From assembly GCA_016929445.1 (NCBI GenBank), contig JAFGIU010000035.1, forward strand, positions 1-41,928: a DNA stretch of 41,928 nt, written 5' to 3'. The position numbers were made by a program, and so were the translations under genes. Numbering within the stretch: position 1 is the first letter of the stretch; each line of letters starts with the position of its first letter. The stretch is from Candidatus Omnitrophota bacterium (lineage in GTDB: Bacteria > Omnitrophota > Gorgyraeia > JAFGIU01). The notes below the pieces were generated by a model. The model made no database searches, was not told where the DNA came from, and worked only from the letters and a program-made list of their open reading frames with translations. Below are positions 8,893 through 16,331 of the stretch, in pieces.

Positions 8893-9558
8893 ATGAGAAG
8901 GGGAATGCAGGCTTCGTTATTCAAGCAGGTCCGCCACCATTTATTGGTTATCTCCGGTGCGGTCTGTTTGACCTTGATTTTCTTTCTTGTGCTGCCGTTT
9001 ATGCAGACCATCAGCAAGCCGCCGGCCACAAATCTGATGGTTCAAGAGGTGAACACTGCCAATGTGCCTCCGCCACCTCCGCCGCCGGAAGAGGAGCCGG
9101 AGGAGGAGCCGGAGCCGGAGGAGCAACCCCCGGAGCTGTCGGAGGAAGCCCCTCCTTTGGATCTCAATCAGCTGGAACTGGCTCTGAATCCAGGATTCGG
9201 GGACGGATGGATGGCCGGTGATTTCGCGGTAAAGCTTAAGACCGTAGGCGCTGAGGACAGCAGCCTGGATGCCCTTTTTTCGCTTGCCGACTTGGACCAG
9301 AAGCCCAGGGTGACGTATCAGCCGGGCCCGATACTGGATGAGAAGGTTCGAAAGAAGGCTCCCGGCACTGTCTATGTAGTGTTTGTGGTCAGTAAGTCCG
9401 GGCGCGTGGAGAACCCTATCATTCAGAAATCAACGGACCCTGTATTTGAGAAACCGGCATTAGTCGCTGTCAAGCAGTGGCGCTTTGAGCCGGGCAAGAG
9501 GAAGGGGGAGGCAGTGCGGTTCCGTATGCGTGTGCCCATCACCTTTCCGAAAGGATAG
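8893..9558 (+). CDS. tonB: TonB-family energy transducer
   Basis: The 221-residue protein is built like TonB: an N-terminal membrane anchor (~15-40, LVISGAVCLTLIFFLVLPFM), a Pro/Glu-rich periplasmic spacer (~56-92, a run of prolines and then Pro-Glu repeats), and a C-terminal TonB domain (~150-221) with GTVYVVFVVSKSGRVENP, then AVKQWRFEPGKRKGEAV and the final RVPITF. TonB spans the periplasm and pulls the receptor plug using energy from ExbB/ExbD. The short spacer and terminal-domain type resemble TonB2 proteins. It lies 11 bases after exbD and 5 before the TPR gene. A second, later Met (GMQAS) could be the start. Confidence 0.93.
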   Translation: MRRGMQASLFKQVRHHLLVISGAVCLTLIFFLVLPFMQTISKPPATNLMVQEVNTANVPPPPPPPEEEPEEEPEPEEQPPELSEEAPPLDLNQLELALNPGFGDGWMAGDFAVKLKTVGAEDSSLDALFSLADLDQKPRVTYQPGPILDEKVRKKAPGTVYVVFVVSKSGRVENPIIQKSTDPVFEKPALVAVKQWRFEPGKRKGEAVRFRMRVPITFPKG

Positions 9559-9563
9559 CAGGT

Positions 9564-10955
9564 ATGAAACAGTTTTTGTTCCTGATCTTGGTTGCTATTG
9601 TTTTGTGTGACTCCGCACAGACTGCAAATGCCGCTTTGGAGTCTTCAGAACGGACACGCTTGAGTCCGTGGGAACTGCAGATATGGAATAGTCCTGCCTT
9701 TCAAAAGCAGTTTACCGAGAGCTACATCGCGGAGACCGATATTGAACCACTTGTCACTACCTCGGAGCGCGACCAAATGCAGGAAGTCCTGGAGCTCATT
9801 TCTTCAGACAAATTGGATGAAGCTGCCCGGGTTTTAGAGAAGAACCGGGGCGAAGCAGTGAGTGCGGTGTATGACTTTACTCTAGCGAATCTCTATTTCC
9901 GGCAAGAGAAGCTCGAGCAGTCCGCCGAAGCCTATGAAGTGGCCGTGGACAAGTATCCGAAATTCCTGCGCGCTTGGCGCAACCTGGGTTTGATCTACGT
10001 GCGCCAGAACGAATTTGAGAAGGCTTTGCCGGCACTTACGCGTGTGGTCGAACTGGGTGGCGGCGATGCGCTCACCTATGGCCTTTTGGGTTTTGCGCAT
10101 TCCTCCGTAGGGAATTACCTTTCTGCCGAGACGGCTTACCGGATGGCGGTTTTGGTGGATCCGGAAACGATGGACTGGAAGATGGGGTTGGCTCGCAGCC
10201 TGTTCAAGCAGGAGAGCTATTCGCAGGCTGTTGCTCTCTGTGCTCAGTTAATAGCGGAGGACCCCGATCGCGCGGATCTCTGGCTCTTGCAGGCCAATGC
10301 TTATGTTGGACTTGGTCAAGCTCTCAAAGCAGCCGAGAACTACGAGTTCGTGGACCGCTTAGGCAGATCCACCAAAGACAGCCTCAATATGCTCGGGGAT
10401 ATCTACATCAACCAAGAGCTTTACGAAATGGCTGTGGATTCTTACATCCGGGCCATGCAGAAGGACCCGGGCGGCAGCGCGGAACGCGGCATCCGGGCGG
10501 CTAAGGTGCTGGCTGCTCGTGGAGCCCTGAGTGAAACCAAACAGTTGGTTGAAAAAATTGAGCAACTTCGCGGGGATCAGATGGACCCCGCTGAAAAAAA
10601 AGATGTGCTGAAACTTCGTGCCCGTCTGGCTGTCGCAGAGGGTGCCGGTGAAGAGGAAGCCCGTGTTCTCGAGCAGATTGTCGAGATCGATCCTCTTGAC
10701 GGGGAAGCCTTGATCTTGCTGGGGCAGCACAGCGGCCGCGCGGGGGAGCCTGAAAAGGCTGCTTTTTATTTTGAGCGGGCCGCCAGCATCGAGGGATATG
10801 AAGCGGATGCCAAAGTGCGGCACGCTCAGCTGTTGGTCCGAAACGGCAAATACAGCGAAGCCTTACCGCTACTGCGCAGGGCTCAGTTCCTTGATCCCCG
10901 GGATGATGTGCAGGAGTACCTTGAACAGGTTGAGCGAGTGTCCAAAGCCCGGTAG
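9564..10955 (+). CDS. TPR-repeat periplasmic protein of the Ton system
   Basis: The 463-residue protein has a signal peptide (MKQFLFLILVAIVLCDSAQT, cleavage near ANA). A chain of tetratricopeptide repeats covers ~90-310 (e.g. AWRNLGLIYVRQNEFEKALP), with further repeats at ~350-455 ending in ALPLLRRAQFLDP. TPR solenoids bind proteins. A TPR protein placed directly after tonB is also typical of the DUF3450/TtpC-type Ton loci, so it probably assists that complex in the periplasm. It is the last gene of the operon; no clear terminator follows. Confidence 0.85.
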   Translation: MKQFLFLILVAIVLCDSAQTANAALESSERTRLSPWELQIWNSPAFQKQFTESYIAETDIEPLVTTSERDQMQEVLELISSDKLDEAARVLEKNRGEAVSAVYDFTLANLYFRQEKLEQSAEAYEVAVDKYPKFLRAWRNLGLIYVRQNEFEKALPALTRVVELGGGDALTYGLLGFAHSSVGNYLSAETAYRMAVLVDPETMDWKMGLARSLFKQESYSQAVALCAQLIAEDPDRADLWLLQANAYVGLGQALKAAENYEFVDRLGRSTKDSLNMLGDIYINQELYEMAVDSYIRAMQKDPGGSAERGIRAAKVLAARGALSETKQLVEKIEQLRGDQMDPAEKKDVLKLRARLAVAEGAGEEEARVLEQIVEIDPLDGEALILLGQHSGRAGEPEKAAFYFERAASIEGYEADAKVRHAQLLVRNGKYSEALPLLRRAQFLDPRDDVQEYLEQVERVSKAR

Positions 10956-11288
10956 GCTGTTTTGTCCTGCCTTATACCCCGCCACAATTTGCTAAGACAG
11001 GGTTTAACTGCTTTTCCTGCGCCAGAGGCCCCCCAGAAGAAGCCCGCCAGCCAGCATCTAGTCCTCCGACGGGTTCTGGCACGAGTTGATGTGAAAGGGG
11101 TAGGCGAGACCTGTCCCTAGGTTTGAAGATTCAAGAGCCGGTCCGGAGCAAGGTCGTTTATAACGTGTGAAATATCAGTTACTTACGGATCCATCTTTCC
11201 TCATAAATCCCTTACATTAGTCCCACATGGACGTTACAGTCGATTGTTAGGTTATAAGCACTGAAAAAGGGCTTCGGAGAGGGGTATC
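10956..11288. other. 333-bp non-coding stretch between the Ton operon and the exopolysaccharide locus
   Basis: No plausible plus-strand gene is present. The minus strand carries a PEP-CTERM-like tail split between frames (separate entry). The last ~120 bases are AT-richer and would be expected to hold the promoter of the downstream exopolysaccharide genes, but I cannot point to convincing -35/-10 or sigma-54 boxes. Confidence 0.5.
11006..11086 (-). pseudogene. Frame-broken remnant of a PEP-CTERM sorting tail
   Basis: Reading the minus strand from 11086 downwards, one frame encodes LVPEPVGG. The next frame, reached after one base shift, encodes MLAGGLLLGGLWRRKSS and then a stop. Together these give the layout of a PEP-CTERM protein end: Val-Pro-Glu-Pro, a short gap, a Leu/Gly-rich membrane helix, a Trp-Arg-Arg-Lys basic tail and a stop. 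In the actual sequence the two halves are out of frame, a TAG sits in the second frame between them, and a TGA lies 21 codons upstream of the VPEP, so no intact protein exists. PEP-CTERM proteins are substrates of exosortase, which is usually linked to exopolysaccharide loci such as the one next door. A chance match cannot be fully excluded. Confidence 0.45.
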
Positions 11289-12413
11289 GTGGACTTAACA
11301 GTCATTTCAACCTATCGCTGCAATTCCAAGTGCCAAATGTGCTACATCTGGCAGAATCCATCTCATCCCCAGGAGGAGGTTTCCCTGGCCACGCTTTCCA
11401 AGTTGCCGGGCGGCTTTGACAATCTGAATATCTCCGGTGGGGAGCCGACCTTGCGCAAGGACCTTCCGCAGCTTGTTGATCTTCTGCACTCCAAGGCGCG
11501 GATCACTGAGATTAGCTCCAATGGACTTTATCCGGAGCGCCTGGCCCCGATCATCAGGAAGTATCCCAACACCAAGGTGCGTTTCTCCCTCGAAGGTGAC
11601 GAGCTCACAAACAACTGCATTCGCGGGGAATCGGACGGATTTCAGATAAAGGTCAAGGGTCTTCAGATGCTGAAAGAGCTCGGAGGCACTGATCTGGGCT
11701 TTGCCCTCGTGATTCAGGACGAAAATGCCCCGCAGCTTACTTGGGTGCACGACCTTGCCGGAAAACTGGGCGTGGAGTTATCCACATCTTCATTGCATAA
11801 CGCTTGGCAGTTTCACAAGAACGACAATCATTTCTATGACCGGTTAAAAGCCGCGAAAGAAGTTGAGAAATTGATTACAGCCATGCTCAGGACGAATAGC
11901 GTCAAGAGCTGGTTCCGCGGCTATTTAAATCTGGGATTGATAAAAAACATTTTAGGGCAGGACCGTTTGATTAAGTGTACTGCCGGCAAGGATTTTGCCT
12001 TCATTGATCCCTGGTCCGATGTGTGGGCCTGCAATGTGCGCACTGATTTGCCGATGGGGAATTTGAAGGAGCAGAGCTGGACTGAGATCATTTCGAGCCC
12101 CGCAGCCCGGCAAAGCCGCGCCTTGGTTGCTGATTGCCGGCAAAACTGTTGGATGGTGACCACTGCCCGGACTGCGATGCGTTCGAATGCCTTCCCCGCC
12201 TTTCCGAAACTCGAGCCATTGAGGTGGGTTCTTGAAAATAAAATCAAAACAGCCTTAGGAATGGATATCGCCTTTGACCGGTACATCAACTATGAAGATG
12301 TCAGGAGCGCTCCGCAGGTTCAGAGGCAATCCTTTCTGGATAAGAGCTATAGATCCCGGCTCCAGAAAGCGACGGATCCTCACTATACCCAAAAGGAGTA
12401 TGTCAACCGATGA
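11289..12413 (+). CDS. Radical SAM protein with SPASM-like C-terminal cysteines
   Basis: This 374-residue protein starts at GTG 11289. The motif CNSKCQMC (residues ~12-19, CxxxCxxC) binds the radical-SAM [4Fe-4S] cluster, and NISGGEPTLRKD (~49-60) is the SAM-binding GGEP motif. The C-terminal region (~230-305) has KCTAGKDFAFIDPWSDVWAC, then GNLKE and CRQNCWM, as in SPASM/twitch domains that bind an extra cluster. The expected third cysteine after CWM appears to be Thr. Such enzymes are common in polysaccharide loci, but the substrate here is unknown; sugar, lipid or peptide modification are all possible. The stop overlaps the GT4 start (ATGA), implying co-translation. Confidence 0.85.
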   Translation: MDLTVISTYRCNSKCQMCYIWQNPSHPQEEVSLATLSKLPGGFDNLNISGGEPTLRKDLPQLVDLLHSKARITEISSNGLYPERLAPIIRKYPNTKVRFSLEGDELTNNCIRGESDGFQIKVKGLQMLKELGGTDLGFALVIQDENAPQLTWVHDLAGKLGVELSTSSLHNAWQFHKNDNHFYDRLKAAKEVEKLITAMLRTNSVKSWFRGYLNLGLIKNILGQDRLIKCTAGKDFAFIDPWSDVWACNVRTDLPMGNLKEQSWTEIISSPAARQSRALVADCRQNCWMVTTARTAMRSNAFPAFPKLEPLRWVLENKIKTALGMDIAFDRYINYEDVRSAPQVQRQSFLDKSYRSRLQKATDPHYTQKEYVNR

Positions 12414-13591
12414 AGATAGTCGTTGTGGGAACTCGAGGATTTCCGGATGTCCAGGGCGGGGTAGAAAGACACTGCGAAGAGCTCTATACGCGGCTGGCAG
12501 CCCTTGGCTGCGACATTACTGTGATCAGCCGGTCTCCTTACACGGGCGGGACCCCGTATGTGTACCGCGGAGTCCAGGTTTTGCCGGTCGATTGTCCTAA
12601 GCATAAGTTTATGGAAGCGCCGATCCACACCCTCCTGGGGGTTTTGAAGGCGAAGCAGCTCAAGGCGAAGATCTTGCATGTACATGCCATCGGCCCGTCG
12701 CTTTTTGTTCCCTTGGCGCGACTTCTGGGTATGAAGGTCGTGATGACTCACCACGGCCCTGATTATGAGCGAAAGAAATGGAACTGGTTTGCGAAGACAA
12801 TACTGAGGCTGGGAGAAAGACTTGGAGTTACCTGCTCTAACCAAGTCATTGCTGTTTCTCAGGCAATCGGCTGCTCCGTTCGCGCAAGATTCGGGCGGGA
12901 CTTGGCCGTTATTCCAAACGGTGTGGTTGTTTCAGAGCCCGCCCATGAGGAAGAGGTTCTCAAGAAGTACGATCTTGAGCGGGGAGAGTATATTCTTGCG
13001 GTCGGACGCCTTGTTCCGGAAAAGGGTTTCGACGAACTCATTGAAAGTTTTGAGCGCTTTGCCACGGCCGGGCAGAGCCGGGTGCTTCGAAAGAAGCTGG
13101 TGATCGTGGGTGACGCGGACCATGAGGATGAATACAGCAGGCAGCTCAAGAAGAAAAGCAGCCGCATTTCCGGCGTTGTCATGACCGGGTTTCAGACCGG
13201 GAAGCCGCTTCAGGAGCTTTACAGCCATGCAGGCCTTTTTGTGCTGCCGTCCTACCATGAGGGCCTGCCCATCACGCTTCTGGAGGCTCTGAGCTACGGT
13301 TCTTCATGTCTGGTCTCCGACATCCCGGCCAATCGCGAGGTGGGTTTGGAAAATGACCGGTACTTCAGACCTGGGGATATTGGTGTGATGACTCGCAAAT
13401 TGGAGCAGTTTGTCAATGAAGCTCCCGCTGGAGACGGGCCCCGGGCCAAGAGGATTCAGCAGGTCGTCCGCGACTACGATTGGGGCCAGATTGCCGCAAG
13501 GACTCTTGAGCTTTATGAAGGAATGCTCGGGTCAAACAATCATTGGCCTATGATCGAGATGAAGGAAAAGGCCCTGGCTTTTGCGGGCTAG
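12410..13591 (+). CDS. Glycosyltransferase family 4 (GT-B fold)
   Basis: The 393-residue protein opens with KIVVVGTRGFPDVQGGVERH, the glycine-rich acceptor-side loop seen in rhamnosyl/mannosyl-type GT4 enzymes. The C-terminal nucleotide-sugar domain has AVGRLVPEKGFDELI (~200) and the EX7E region YHEGLPITLLEALSYGSS (~282-298), characteristic of retaining GT4 transferases. It probably adds a sugar to the lipid-linked repeat unit on the cytoplasmic face. Donor and acceptor cannot be determined. It overlaps the radical SAM gene by 4 bases. A 219-bp gap with inverted repeats follows. Confidence 0.92.
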   Translation: MKIVVVGTRGFPDVQGGVERHCEELYTRLAALGCDITVISRSPYTGGTPYVYRGVQVLPVDCPKHKFMEAPIHTLLGVLKAKQLKAKILHVHAIGPSLFVPLARLLGMKVVMTHHGPDYERKKWNWFAKTILRLGERLGVTCSNQVIAVSQAIGCSVRARFGRDLAVIPNGVVVSEPAHEEEVLKKYDLERGEYILAVGRLVPEKGFDELIESFERFATAGQSRVLRKKLVIVGDADHEDEYSRQLKKKSSRISGVVMTGFQTGKPLQELYSHAGLFVLPSYHEGLPITLLEALSYGSSCLVSDIPANREVGLENDRYFRPGDIGVMTRKLEQFVNEAPAGDGPRAKRIQQVVRDYDWGQIAARTLELYEGMLGSNNHWPMIEMKEKALAFAG

Positions 13592-13684
13592 CAATACGGG
13601 TCTTGGGCGTTTCCCCGAATATGTCGTATAACTAATTGCCATCAAACAAGTTATACTGACACAAAAACTTACACAGCTCTTACT

Positions 13685-13703
13685 TAATCTCTGACTGAGA
13701 TTA
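13685..13703. promoter_or_regulatory. 7-bp inverted repeat in an AT-rich upstream region
   Basis: TAATCTC (13685-13691) and GAGATTA (13697-13703) are perfect inverted repeats around TGACT. The site lies 107 bases before the barrel gene start, in an AT-rich stretch followed by TTCTAAAATATAGTTTTAAA. It could be a dimeric operator or part of a weak terminator for the preceding gene. No known regulator site was recognised. Confidence 0.3.
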
Positions 13704-13739
13704 TTCTAAAATATAGTTTTAAAAAACAGCACGGATCAT

Positions 13740-13760
13740 GCGCCCCTCGCAGAGGGGTGC
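13740..13760 (+). promoter_or_regulatory. GC-rich hairpin in the probable 5' leader of the barrel gene
   Basis: Bases 13740-13748 and 13752-13760 pair over nine positions (one G-T wobble) around a GCA loop. There is no T-run, so a terminator is less likely than an mRNA leader structure. It ends 50 bases before the chosen start. It does not match the c-di-GMP riboswitch consensus I know. Confidence 0.3.
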
Positions 13761-13810
13761 GTGCGTCTCAGGGAACCTGCGGATGCGCTATGAAGCCCGG
13801 AGTTAACGCC

Positions 13811-14941
13811 ATGTGGAAAAGAAGAGACTGCTTAACAATACTTTGTTTGCTCGTGACCGCTGCTTCTGCCGGCACCGGAACCCTTTATGCCGGTGAGATC
13901 GATGTCAAGGTGAGCGCCTCGGCGAGCCAAGTCTATGACGACAACATCACTTATGCTCAACGGGATGCGCAATCGGATTTTGTTACAAGACTGAGCCCGG
14001 AGGTCCGCCTGAGCTACGAGAACGGAAGGACCCAGGCCTCACTCAGTGCCGACTTGTCGCATGAGGTGTATTGGCGGTATTCGGACAACGACCATACCTC
14101 GGAGCACGCCAAGGTCGATTTGCTGCACCAGCTATCCAAAAATGATTCAATCCGGGTTACCGATCGCTTCAGCCACAGCTATGAACCCGCAGCCTTTGAC
14201 GAACAACTCGCAAGAGTCGGAGGGCGCTACAGTTACTACAAGAATAGCTTTGATATTTCATATTTCAAAGAGTTCAGCCGTGATTGGCGCTTCAACTTTG
14301 GGTATGGCTATGATGTCGATACCACAAACAGGGCGGATCTGCTTGATTCCGAAGTGCACCGGGTGACCCTCGGAGCGGACTATATCCTTAGCTCGAGAGA
14401 CAGGGTTTTAGGCAAGTACGACTTTTTGCACAGAACACTGGACCCGGGCGGGGATGCGAACATCCATTCCCTGAGTTTGGGAGAGAGACACAACTTTAGT
14501 GAAAAACTGAGTATCGAGGGGTTTGCCGGGGTGGATATGATCGAATCTTATAACGGAGAGTCTATTGTAAAGCCATTGTGGACCGTCATGCTCAGTAACC
14601 GTATCACGGATCGAACCTCTGCAAGTTTGTCCTTCACTCAGAGATATTCAACAAATCCCTACACCAGTGATGTCTTTAATTCCTGGAGGGTATCAGGAGA
14701 GATAGGCAGCCAGATTTTAAAGAAGTTGAGAGGTTCTGCCTCCCTGTTTTATGCCCGTGGGGAATACGATTCACTGGATCTGAAGGACGAGTTTGTGGGG
14801 GCTGGCGTGGCTTTGAACTACGAGCTCAGGAAGGACCTGACCGGTAGTGTCAGCTACAACTATTCCCAGAGCATGTCAAATGTTGAAACGAGAGAATATG
14901 AAAAGAATGTTCTCTCTTTTGGGATAAGCTCAGAATTCTAA
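13811..14941 (+). CDS. Exopolysaccharide-locus outer-membrane beta-barrel protein
   Basis: I chose ATG 13811 because it has GGAG eight bases upstream and begins a clean signal peptide (MWKRRDCLTILCLLVTAASA, cleavage near LYAGE). The frame is open upstream to GTG 13757. The mature ~350 residues alternate polar and hydrophobic strands with many Tyr/Asp/Ser/Arg and end in LSFGISSEF; the terminal Phe is the usual beta-barrel assembly signal. It resembles the barrel proteins of exosortase/PEP-CTERM-type polysaccharide loci (BBP2_2-like), thought to sit in the outer membrane near the export pore. It lies 3 bases before the priming transferase gene. The exact role is unknown. Confidence 0.75.
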   Translation: MWKRRDCLTILCLLVTAASAGTGTLYAGEIDVKVSASASQVYDDNITYAQRDAQSDFVTRLSPEVRLSYENGRTQASLSADLSHEVYWRYSDNDHTSEHAKVDLLHQLSKNDSIRVTDRFSHSYEPAAFDEQLARVGGRYSYYKNSFDISYFKEFSRDWRFNFGYGYDVDTTNRADLLDSEVHRVTLGADYILSSRDRVLGKYDFLHRTLDPGGDANIHSLSLGERHNFSEKLSIEGFAGVDMIESYNGESIVKPLWTVMLSNRITDRTSASLSFTQRYSTNPYTSDVFNSWRVSGEIGSQILKKLRGSASLFYARGEYDSLDLKDEFVGAGVALNYELRKDLTGSVSYNYSQSMSNVETREYEKNVLSFGISSEF

Positions 14942-14944
14942 GAA

Positions 14945-16321
14945 ATGCTAAAAGAGCATTTTGCCTTTTTCCAAAAGCTGGAAATGTTGGGTGATCTGAG
15001 CCTTGCGCTGGTCGCCTTCCAATGGATTTATCCCTATGAAGGTTTGTCTCCGGTTCTGCCGGCCTGCCTTTTGATCTGGGCGGTGCTGCTGCATCTCTTG
15101 GGCGCTTATGAATCATTCAGGATAAAGCATGTTGGGGACATCCTGCTTGCGATATGGTCTGCGGCATTTATTGCAATTGGGATTTGCGGATTTGCGGCGT
15201 ATCTTTTGAAATATCAGGATTTGAGCCGGGTCTTTGTCATTTTGGGTTATCTCTCAACCGCCGGGATGGTGTCCTTGGAGAGAATTGCCGTGATGGTGTT
15301 CCTGAGGTCTATCCGGAAGAGGGGATACAATTTCAGGCATATCCTTATTGTTGGGACCGGGTTAAGAGCTCAGCAGTTCATGGAGCTGCTTGTGGAGCAT
15401 TCGGAGTGGGGTCTCAAAATCGTGGGGCTCGTTGACGAGGATAGATCTTTGATCGGAAAAAGGGTTCACGGCTTCGGCGTTATCGGTACTCTCAAGGACG
15501 TGCCGGAGATCGTCCACGACAGGGTTGTTGACGAAGTTGTCTTTGTCGCGCCGCGAAGCTGGCATCACAAGATCAAAGAGGTCGTTGCTTTTTGCGAAAC
15601 CGAGGGAATAAGAGTACACCACGCCTTGGATATGTTTGACCTGAAGTTTGCCAAGGCCAGACCCACGGACCTGGACGGTTTTTTGCTCCTTACGCTGGAC
15701 AGAACTCCGATGAAGGTTTGGCACCTTTTTGTCAAGGAGGTTTTCGACGTGTTGCTGGCCGGCGTGATGCTGCTTGTGCTCCTGCCGTTGTTCATCTTTG
15801 TTGCCGTAGCCGTTAAGATGACATCCAAGGGGCCAGTGTTTCACAAGCAGACACGGTGTGGCCTGAAGGGCAGGCCGTTCACTCTGTATAAGTTCAGGAC
15901 AATGGTGGAGAACGCAGAAGAATTATTGCCCCGGCTGTCCGAGAATAATGAGATGAGCGGGCCCGTCTTTAAAATGAAAAACGACCCCCGCATTACGCCG
16001 CTGGGGAAGATGTTGAGGAAGACCAGTATTGATGAATTGCCGCAGCTTTGGAATGTGCTCAAGCGTGACATGAGTATTGTCGGACCGAGGCCGCCTCTTC
16101 CCCAGGAAGTGAAGCGGTATGATAGTTGGCAGAGGCGCCGGCTCAGCATGAGGCCGGGGATCACATGTCTTTGGCAGGTTCAAGGGCGTAATAAAATATG
16201 GGATTTCGACGAATGGACTCGTCTGGATCTGCACTACATTGATCATTGGTCGTTTTGGAGCGACTTTAAGATACTGGCACGCACGGTGCCCGCCGTCATC
16301 TTTGGTGTCGGCGCAAAATGA
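14945..16321 (+). CDS. Polyprenyl glycosylphosphotransferase (priming sugar-phosphate transferase)
   Basis: The 458-residue WbaP/EpsE-type enzyme transfers a sugar-1-phosphate from a nucleotide sugar to undecaprenyl phosphate, the first step of polysaccharide assembly. It has several N-terminal membrane helices (~15-115), a Rossmann-like domain (~135-240, starting HILIVGTGLRAQQFMELL), then the catalytic membrane-hairpin domain from ~265. Catalytic motifs are visible: TRCGLKGRPFTLYKFRTM, DPRITPLGKMLRKTSIDELP and LWNVLKRDMSIVGPRPPLP, ending with RPGITCLWQVQGRN. The Asp-Glu pair in TSIDELPQLWN is part of the active site in this family. It should initiate synthesis of the polymer exported by the next gene's product. 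Confidence 0.93.
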   Translation: MLKEHFAFFQKLEMLGDLSLALVAFQWIYPYEGLSPVLPACLLIWAVLLHLLGAYESFRIKHVGDILLAIWSAAFIAIGICGFAAYLLKYQDLSRVFVILGYLSTAGMVSLERIAVMVFLRSIRKRGYNFRHILIVGTGLRAQQFMELLVEHSEWGLKIVGLVDEDRSLIGKRVHGFGVIGTLKDVPEIVHDRVVDEVVFVAPRSWHHKIKEVVAFCETEGIRVHHALDMFDLKFAKARPTDLDGFLLLTLDRTPMKVWHLFVKEVFDVLLAGVMLLVLLPLFIFVAVAVKMTSKGPVFHKQTRCGLKGRPFTLYKFRTMVENAEELLPRLSENNEMSGPVFKMKNDPRITPLGKMLRKTSIDELPQLWNVLKRDMSIVGPRPPLPQEVKRYDSWQRRRLSMRPGITCLWQVQGRNKIWDFDEWTRLDLHYIDHWSFWSDFKILARTVPAVIFGVGAK

Positions 16322-16331
16322 GGGAAGTCTG

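Noticed and set aside
11077-11092. TGGCACGAGTTGATG as a sigma-54 promoter for the polysaccharide locus
   Set aside because: The -24 half matches, but no GC falls at the -12 position with correct spacing, and the site overlaps the PEP-CTERM-like remnant.
13700-13811. c-di-GMP (GEMM) riboswitch upstream of the barrel gene
   Set aside because: A GC-rich hairpin is present, but the conserved riboswitch core motifs I know are not.
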